Shown: positions 58,933 to 64,000 of the stretch, one piece after another
Layout of the letters: each line of letters opens with the position of its first letter
How positions within the stretch are numbered: position 1 is the first letter of the stretch
Source: Helicobacter pylori
GTDB taxonomy: Bacteria > Campylobacterota > Campylobacteria > Campylobacterales > Helicobacteraceae
Length of the DNA stretch: 64,000 nucleotides
Assembly: GCA_008032935.1 (NCBI GenBank)
Contig: CP032039.1
Span: forward strand, 620,001 to 684,000
Direction of reading: 5' to 3'
Position numbers and translations under genes: made by a program
Notes under the pieces: generated by a model
The model's database searches: none
Told to the model about the DNA's origin: nothing
Seen by the model: the letters and a program-made list of their open reading frames with translations, nothing else

Positions 58933-59124
58933 TTAATTCTTTTGGCGTTTTTCTTGTAAAATCGCTTCGTTCAAATCGCTTGTGCTGTCATACAACACGC
59001 TTTCAAGCATGCGTTTTTCATCGTCAAACTGACCGCTTTTAACCCCCCATAAAAACGCTATTAAGCCTACCAATCCCATAAGCACTGAGACAACTAACAT
59101 GATGGTTAAAATTTCTGTATTCAT
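58933..59124 (-). CDS. ccoS: cbb3-type cytochrome oxidase assembly protein CcoS
   Basis: A 63-residue single-span membrane protein. After the helix (TIMLVVSVLMGLVGLIAFLW) comes the CcoS hallmark FLWGVKSGQFDDEKRMLESV. It is needed to insert cofactors into the cbb3 oxidase, the only terminal oxidase of H. pylori. It is usually encoded with ccoI; here it is beside fqrB instead. The tail DLNEAILQEKRQKN is longer than many CcoS. Confidence 0.85.
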   Translation of the reverse strand: MNTEILTIMLVVSVLMGLVGLIAFLWGVKSGQFDDEKRMLESVLYDSTSDLNEAILQEKRQKN

Positions 59125-59256
59125 CTCTATATCTTTTAGGTTATTAAGATAATGCTGTCATTATACTAAAAGATAGCGTTTAAATCACTAACAACGCTCA
59201 TTTGATTGAATAAGTTTGGATAACATGAAAATGAGAAAACTAAAAAGAGGGTTTGA

Positions 59257-59837
59257 ATGCAAGAAGCGTTGTTGCGTTTTCAAGAGGGTTTTAAGGAGTG
59301 GGGTTATCTTATTTTATTTTATATTCTTTAGGGGGTGGGTATGTGGGGATTGTCATCGCTTCCATTTTGAGCGCTACCACGCACGCTTTGGATATAAAAA
59401 TAACGATTCTTGTCGCTTTTTTAGGGAATATGGTAGGGAGTGGGGCTCTTGTAATCTTTGCCCGCTATCAAAAAAGAGAGTTTTTAAAGTATTTCCAAAA
59501 GCATAGAAGAAAGCTTGCTTTAGCGAGTTTGTGGGTGAAACGCTACGCCTTGCTCATGATTTTTGTCAATAAATATCTCTATGGGATTAAAAGCGTTGTG
59601 CCTTTGGCGGTTGGTTTTAGCAAATACCCTTTAAAAAGATTTTTATGGCTTAATGTTTTTTCCAGTTTTTTGTGGGCGTTAATCGTGGGGAGCGTTTCTT
59701 TTCAAGCGAGCGATTGGGTGAAAACGCTGTATGAAAGGCTTTCTCATTACACTTCGTTTTTTGTCATAAGTTTTGTTCTCATAGCGCTTTTAATATGGTT
59801 TTTATTGAAACGATATTCGCGCAAAATGGGTTTTTAA
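59257..59837 (+). pseudogene. DedA-family membrane protein, one frameshift
   Basis: ATG 59257 opens MQEALLRFQEGFKEWGYLIL and ends FYIL-stop. The second frame, YSLGGGYVGIVIASILSATT to KRYSRKMGF, carries the DedA pattern, including FLGNMVGSGALVIFARYQKR, the conserved arginine region NKYLYGIKSVVPLAVGFSKY and later helices. One extra T in ATTTTA at about 59314-59320 joins them as LILFLYSLGGGYVG, giving 193 residues. DedA proteins are flippase-like membrane proteins for lipid carriers. A GTG start at 59298 could make a protein lacking the first helix. I recall it as HP1162. Confidence 0.8.
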
Positions 59838-59926
59838 GCAAGATGTTTAATTAAATGCGCTAGACTACGCCCACAAGCATTCGCATAAGTGGGTGCGTTA
59901 ATATCTTTAAACACAAGGATTGGAAT

Positions 59927-60421
59927 ATGGGAAAAATTGGTATCTTTTTTGGGACAGACAGCGGGAACGCTGAAGCTATCGCTGAAAAAATCAGCAAGGC
60001 TATTGGTAATGCGGAAGTGGTTGATGTGGCTAAAGCTTCTAAAGAGCAATTTAATGGCTTTACAAAGGTTATTTTAGTCGCTCCAACAGCTGGTGCGGGC
60101 GATTTGCAAACAGATTGGGAAGACTTTTTAGGCACACTAGAAGCGAGCGACTTTGCGAATAAAACCATTGGGCTTGTAGGCTTGGGCGATCAAGACACTT
60201 ACAGCGAGACTTTCGCAGAAGGCATTTTCCACATTTATGAAAAAGCTAAAGCCGGCAAAGTGGTAGGGCAAACTCCCACTGATGGTTATCATTTTGAAGC
60301 TTCTAAAGCGGTAGAAGGCGGTAAATTCGTGGGTCTTGTGATTGATGAAGACAATCAAGACGATCTCACTGATGAGAGGATTTCAAAATGGGTAGAACAA
60401 GTTAAAGGTTCTTTCGCTTAA
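59927..60421 (+). CDS. fldA: Flavodoxin
   Basis: A 164-residue FMN electron carrier, acceptor of pyruvate:flavodoxin oxidoreductase in H. pylori and considered essential. The FMN phosphate loop is [19 protein letters not shown]; the isoalloxazine loops contain [16 protein letters not shown] and [15 protein letters not shown]. In H. pylori flavodoxin the usual first aromatic cover residue is replaced by a small residue, seen here as TAGAGD. AAGGAT lies upstream of the ATG. It is followed by a strong terminator. Confidence 0.95.
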   Translation: MGKIGIFFGTDSGNAEAIAEKISKAIGNAEVVDVAKASKEQFNGFTKVILVAPTAGAGDLQTDWEDFLGTLEASDFANKTIGLVGLGDQDTYSETFAEGIFHIYEKAKAGKVVGQTPTDGYHFEASKAVEGGKFVGLVIDEDNQDDLTDERISKWVEQVKGSFA

Positions 60422-60427
60422 TCTTTT

Positions 60428-60448
60428 AAGCCCTAAATTTTAGGGCTT
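60428..60448 (+). terminator. Rho-independent terminator of fldA
   Basis: AAGCCCTA pairs with TAGGGCTT around a short AT loop, with a run of six Ts (60447-60452). It starts seven bases after the fldA stop. Confidence 0.85.
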
Positions 60449-60475
60449 TTTTAAACTTCTTTTTGTATCTTATTG

Positions 60476-60898
60476 ATGCTAGAAATAGACAACCAAACCC
60501 CGCTAGAATCAGACTTTTTATTATTAGAAAAAATCGCAGATGTTTTAGCCCCCACTCAAATCATTGAGCTTGTTTTGGTGAGCGATGAAACCATGCGAGA
60601 AATCAACAGGGATTTAAGGGGTTGCGATTACGCTACCGATGTTTTGAGTTTCCCTTTAGAAGCGATCCCTCACGCCCCTTTAGGGAGCGTGGTGATTAAT
60701 GCGCCATTAGCTCAAACTAACGCCCTGAAATTAGGGCATAGCTTAGAAGAGGAGATCGCTCTTTTATTCATTCATGGGGTGTTGCACTTGCTAGGCTATG
60801 ACCATGAAAAAGATCAAGGCGAACAACGCCAAAAAGAGGGCGAACTCATTAAAGCTTTTGACTTGCCTTTGAGTTTGATTGAACGGACGCAAGATTAG
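60476..60898 (+). CDS. ybeY: Endoribonuclease YbeY
   Basis: A 140-residue zinc-dependent RNase acting in 16S rRNA 3' maturation and ribosome quality control. The metal-binding triad is in [20 protein letters not shown] near residue 102 (HGxxHxxGYDHxxD). The N-terminal segment has [20 protein letters not shown] and TDVLSFPLE, conserved in the family. The ATG at 60476 is 24 bases after the fldA terminator, with a weak ribosome site, so its promoter probably lies within or upstream of fldA. Confidence 0.93.
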   Translation: MLEIDNQTPLESDFLLLEKIADVLAPTQIIELVLVSDETMREINRDLRGCDYATDVLSFPLEAIPHAPLGSVVINAPLAQTNALKLGHSLEEEIALLFIHGVLHLLGYDHEKDQGEQRQKEGELIKAFDLPLSLIERTQD

Positions 60899-60986
60899 TT
60901 TTAGATTGCTTTAATGCTGACAAATAAAGCTTTTAATTTTTAAGAATGGTATTTTTAAGATTTGAAAAAATGCTTTTTGGAATTTT

Positions 60987-61514
60987 TCAAAGCCCTTCAT
61001 AATAATACGACTGCGTGATGCCTTTAATGAGAGTTAAGGGATCGTTGGTATTAGAACTCAAATGCTTTTTTAAAAGCGTTTTGATTTCCAAATCATTCAC
61101 AGGACTCCTTTCCATTGCGCTCAAATAAGCGGCTTTATCAATCCTTTCCCAAAGCACGATTTTTTTCAATTCCTTTTTAAGCAACAAATCAAGCCATATC
61201 CTAGTCGCTCTGCCATTACCCTCCAAAAAAGGGTGGGCGATATTCATTTCCACATATTTTTCTATGATTTGATTGAAATTATTTTGCGGCATGCTCTCAA
61301 TTCTGGGTAAAATCAAATCCAAATACAAGCAGTTAGCGAACCTGAAATTCGAAATATTTTTATCCCTGATTTTCCCGGCAAATTCATGCAGCCCTTCAAA
61401 TAAAAACCGATGGATTTCTTGCAAGCCCTTGATTGTGCCTACTTCTATGGTGTCAATCAGACCGCTTTGGATCAAATATTTGGCTTTTTCTAAACTCTGC
61501 CTGTCTAAATGCAT
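60987..61514 (-). CDS. fic: Fic-domain AMP transferase, class III type
   Basis: A 175-residue Fic protein. The catalytic motif [14 protein letters not shown] near residue 93 is intact, with the histidine, acidic and arginine positions of active adenylyltransferases. The C terminus ends QSYYYEGL, which fits the inhibitory motif (S/T)xxxE(G/N) at the end of class III Fic proteins, where the glutamate blocks the ATP site until the protein changes oligomeric state. No partner antitoxin gene is next to it. It lies five bases from proC on the same strand. HP1159 is annotated cell filamentation protein Fic. Confidence 0.9.
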   Translation of the reverse strand: MHLDRQSLEKAKYLIQSGLIDTIEVGTIKGLQEIHRFLFEGLHEFAGKIRDKNISNFRFANCLYLDLILPRIESMPQNNFNQIIEKYVEMNIAHPFLEGNGRATRIWLDLLLKKELKKIVLWERIDKAAYLSAMERSPVNDLEIKTLLKKHLSSNTNDPLTLIKGITQSYYYEGL

Positions 61515-61519
61515 CGCGC

Positions 61520-62317
61520 TTATTTTTTAGGGGTGCAATTCTTTAGGGGGCGCATTTTTTTCACGCTCTTTTGGCATGCTTTGATGAACGCTCCCCTAAC
61601 CCCCTTTTTTTCTAAAACGCTCAAGCCTTCAATCGTTGCGCCTTTAGGGGTGCAAATTTGCTCTATGATCACCTCAGGGCGTTCTTTTTCTAACAGCTTG
61701 GCAAAGCCTTTAAAACTCATTTTTACCAATTCTAAAGAATCTTTAGCGTTCAAGCCCTCTCTAATACCGGCGTCTTTCAAACCGCTCGCTACCAAGCTTA
61801 AAAAAGCGAGCGCGCTCCCGTTTGTCGCTATACTGGCATCCACCTGCTCTTCATTACCCACTCGCACGCAATTCCCAAAACTCTCAATAATACTCAAAGC
61901 TTTCTCACTTATTGAAAGCGCAACCGATTTTTCACACACCGCCGTAGAAGAAAGGGCGAATTTGCTCGCAATGTTGGGCATGCATTTTAAGTAATGTAAA
62001 GAATTAATCGCATTGCTTAAAGCTTCAAAATTTACCCCGGCTAACGCGCTCAAAACGCTTTTGGCTTGCCCTTGATAATTAAAATCCTTAAGGTTGTAAG
62101 GCTTAAAAAGTAAAAACACGAATTTTTGGTGTATATCAATAGCGTCTTTGTAAGGCACGATTTGGGCTTGAATGTTTTTTTCTTGTAAAAAAGGGGCGAT
62201 TTTTTCAGGGTTTCTCCCGGTGATTTCTAAAATAAAACGCTTGGATAAAATTTCATGAGAGCCTTCTAAAATCGCTTGAGCCATGTTCCCATAGCCGATG
62301 AATTGTAAGATTTCCAT
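61520..62317 (-). CDS. proC: Pyrroline-5-carboxylate reductase
   Basis: A 265-residue NADPH-dependent enzyme making the last step to proline. The N-terminal nucleotide-binding loop is [20 protein letters not shown]. The C-terminal dimerisation domain contains [20 protein letters not shown] and [20 protein letters not shown], the ProC signature (PGGTT-like). AAGGGG precedes the ATG. Both it and fic point left and probably form an operon beginning after hopL. Confidence 0.94.
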   Translation of the reverse strand: MEILQFIGYGNMAQAILEGSHEILSKRFILEITGRNPEKIAPFLQEKNIQAQIVPYKDAIDIHQKFVFLLFKPYNLKDFNYQGQAKSVLSALAGVNFEALSNAINSLHYLKCMPNIASKFALSSTAVCEKSVALSISEKALSIIESFGNCVRVGNEEQVDASIATNGSALAFLSLVASGLKDAGIREGLNAKDSLELVKMSFKGFAKLLEKERPEVIIEQICTPKGATIEGLSVLEKKGVRGAFIKACQKSVKKMRPLKNCTPKK

Positions 62318-62331
62318 TGATGCACCCCTTT

Positions 62332-64000
62332 TTAAAACCCCATGATGTAATTGATATAGAAAGTATAAAGCCTCCTATAGCTCACATCAGCCCCGGCGCT
62401 ATTCAAATACGCTTGATTGATGAGAGGCACTTTAATCCCAAATTCCACGCTCTTTTGGCTGATAACCCCTTGATTGTGGAATTTCTTAGCAAAACGCTTG
62501 AACTCCGCGAAGTTGGTGCGCACCCCAAAATTCAGCGCCACTTGAAAATTCGTTGAATGGATGTCATTAGCGTTCCCCCAATTGTCAATGATTTGTTGCC
62601 TTAAAGAGCTAAGCCAAGTCGCACCGCCTAATTGGACCCCAGCAAATAGCCCAAAATTCAACGCTTTAGTGTTGTAAGTCCTCCTAAACAAGTTCCATAA
62701 AAAATCCGTGCCAATCCCATAAGCAAAGATATTCGCTTTCACGCTTTGATTGGCTACACCGATTTCACTAAAGCCGTAATCAAAGAAAAAATAATGCCTA
62801 AGGCCCAATTTTCTCGCTTTACCAAAGAAGTATTTATAGCCCAAACCAACCCCTAAGCCGTTGCTCATGCCGTGTTGGGTGCTTTTAGCGGCCGCATACT
62901 GGCTTAAAACGGGTTGGGAGCCGTAGTTATTGGCTTGATTTTGCGCGTTTTGAACCTGATTTCTGGCGTTAATCATCGCATCAATGAGTTTTTGCTGCAC
63001 CATAAAGAAGGTTTTATCCCCTAAAAGCTGCCGTAAGGTTTGCGAGAATGACTGAATGGTGGTGGTGTTAGAAGTGATTTCTTGGAGCAAGGTTAAAATC
63101 GCATTAGGGCTAATATCGTTTTGCAAGGCTTGAAACCCTTGAGAAATAGCGCTCGTAATGGCTTGAAAAGCGCTTGTAAGACTAGTAGATACATTACTAT
63201 CATTATTTTGGATAAACCCGGCGGTTTTAATGAATTCAGTGAGCAGATTAATTAAATTATTCGTATCGCTCACCCCATTGGTGGGGATTGCCCCTAAAAG
63301 GTTGATAAGCCCACCGGAGCAAGTAGAGCTGACGCCACTACTACCATTACTACCATTACACAAATTGCTGAGACTGCTACTATTACTTTTTAACGCTTCA
63401 AAGAATTGTTTTAAGCCGTTTTCAACGCCTTTATTATTCCCTGAACTAGCGATAATGTTGGCTATTTTTTGGGCGTCATTATAGACTTTTTGCAAGCTAT
63501 TATTTTCGTTAGTGGTTGCAGCGGTAGCGTTTTGCGTTTTGCTAGGGGTGTAGCAATTGTTCCCACTCGTTCCATTGCTCCCGCTATTGCATGTTTGGTA
63601 GGCATTATTAGTATAAGTCCCTAATTTCCCATCACTGGCGTCTGTGAGCATTTGGTAGGCTGTGTTGATTTGGCTAGTGCCATTCCCATTACCCCCATTA
63701 TTTCCGCTACTACTAAAACTCTTAAGAGATGAAATGATGTTATTAAGTAGCCCACCGCTAGTGAGCGTGATTTGTTGGACATTGTAGGTGATGCTCTTCC
63801 CACCACTGCTCCCACTTTGAGTTGTCGCTTGTGTTTGATACCCTAAAGCGCTTTGCAACCCGCTGTAATAAGCCTTAGAATCGGACCATTGCTGATAGCA
63901 CCAGTTGGCATTACCGGTTCCATTACCATTACTGCATGGATTGTTGGTTGCCCCGCTTGTTTGTTGGGTTTGTTGGCTTTGATTAATTAAAGCACTCATG
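62332..64000 (-). CDS. hopL: Outer membrane protein HopL, 3' part
   Basis: The frame is open from the right window edge, so the start lies outside; at least 556 codons are seen. The product has low-complexity Ser/Gly/Asn-rich stretches (GGNGNGTSQINTAYQMLTDA, CSGGLINLLGAIPTNGVSDT) and then the conserved Hop C-terminal barrel from KSTQHGMSNGLGVGLGYKYF to VSYRRLYTFYINYIMGF. Gene order next to proC indicates HopL (HP1157), a large Hop protein of more than 1,200 residues as I recall it. Cysteines occur in pairs (CSGSNG..CYTPSK, CNGSNG..CSGGLI), as loops. The G/T-rich repeats on the coding strand are prone to in-frame length variation. Confidence 0.85.
   Translation of the reverse strand, partial: MSALINQSQQTQQTSGATNNPCSNGNGTGNANWCYQQWSDSKAYYSGLQSALGYQTQATTQSGSSGGKSITYNVQQITLTSGGLLNNIISSLKSFSSSGNNGGNGNGTSQINTAYQMLTDASDGKLGTYTNNAYQTCNSGSNGTSGNNCYTPSKTQNATAATTNENNSLQKVYNDAQKIANIIASSGNNKGVENGLKQFFEALKSNSSSLSNLCNGSNGSSGVSSTCSGGLINLLGAIPTNGVSDTNNLINLLTEFIKTAGFIQNNDSNVSTSLTSAFQAITSAISQGFQALQNDISPNAILTLLQEITSNTTTIQSFSQTLRQLLGDKTFFMVQQKLIDAMINARNQVQNAQNQANNYGSQPVLSQYAAAKSTQHGMSNGLGVGLGYKYFFGKARKLGLRHYFFFDYGFSEIGVANQSVKANIFAYGIGTDFLWNLFRRTYNTKALNFGLFAGVQLGGATWLSSLRQQIIDNWGNANDIHSTNFQVALNFGVRTNFAEFKRFAKKFHNQGVISQKSVEFGIKVPLINQAYLNSAGADVSYRRLYTFYINYIMGF

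Noticed and set aside
61509..61994. 161-codon plus-strand frame
   Set aside because: Antisense to proC, which has clear motifs and its own ribosome site.

Overview
This window is chromosomal DNA of Helicobacter pylori. The evidence is a fused rpoB-rpoC gene of 2,890 codons, hopQ and hopL outer-membrane adhesin genes, the iceA1/hpyIM locus next to cysE, the aapA1/isoA1 type I toxin-antitoxin locus, an alpha-carbonic anhydrase, the fqrB/fldA flavodoxin system and an AT-rich composition with many short G or A tracts. Gene order matches what I remember of the HP1212 to HP1157 segment of strain 26695; all HP numbers here are from memory and were not searched.

Layout. 1-3.5 kb: start of an unidentified minus-strand gene, atpE, two tRNA-Leu genes, a transposase-like remnant, cysE, a twice-frameshifted iceA1 and an intact CATG-type methyltransferase. 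3.7-6.1 kb: HAD phosphatase and ABC exporter. 6.3-23.4 kb: the macromolecular synthesis block (four tRNAs, tufA, rpmG, tRNA-Trp, secE, nusG, rplK, rplA, rplJ, rplL, rpoBC, rpsL, rpsG, fusA), all plus strand and all intact. 24-31.5 kb: aldo-keto reductase, a repeat-containing secreted protein, waaF, hisS, asd, a frameshifted Helicobacter-specific gene and carbonic anhydrase. 31.8-37.8 kb: transporters (sugar-efflux-like MFS, MATE, Na+/H+ antiporter, a second MFS) plus a TtcA-like gene. 38-41.3 kb: nucleoside uptake and salvage operon nupC-deoB-deoD. 41.4-43.9 kb: hopQ flanked by aapA1/isoA1 and by a decayed second copy of that locus. 44-53 kb: purine permease, gluP, a secreted protein, the glutamine ABC system and cstA. 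53-64 kb: outer-membrane protein HP1167, pgi, MFS, fqrB, ccoS, dedA-like gene, fldA, ybeY, fic, proC and the 3' part of hopL.

How the genes work together. GluP and Pgi feed glucose into central metabolism; NupC, DeoB and DeoD (with the NCS2 permease) salvage nucleosides and bases; GlnHPQ and CstA would import amino acids and peptides; FqrB and FldA exchange electrons between NADP(H) and flavodoxin-linked enzymes; HopQ, HopL and HP1167 are surface proteins.

The most striking features are, first, the 30-codon AapA1 toxin ORF with its antisense IsoA1 promoter and terminator, plus a degenerate second copy on the other side of hopQ. Second, seven loci (iceA1, an HP1187/HP1188-like gene, HP1185-like MFS, HP1181-like MFS, glnH, cstA, dedA-like) are broken by nine single-base frameshifts, most lying in short homopolymers and eight of them losses; restoring the reading frame gives a sensible full-length product each time. 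They may be real decay or phase variation, or sequencing error, and this cannot be decided from the window alone. No prophage, CRISPR array, rRNA gene or intact insertion sequence is visible.
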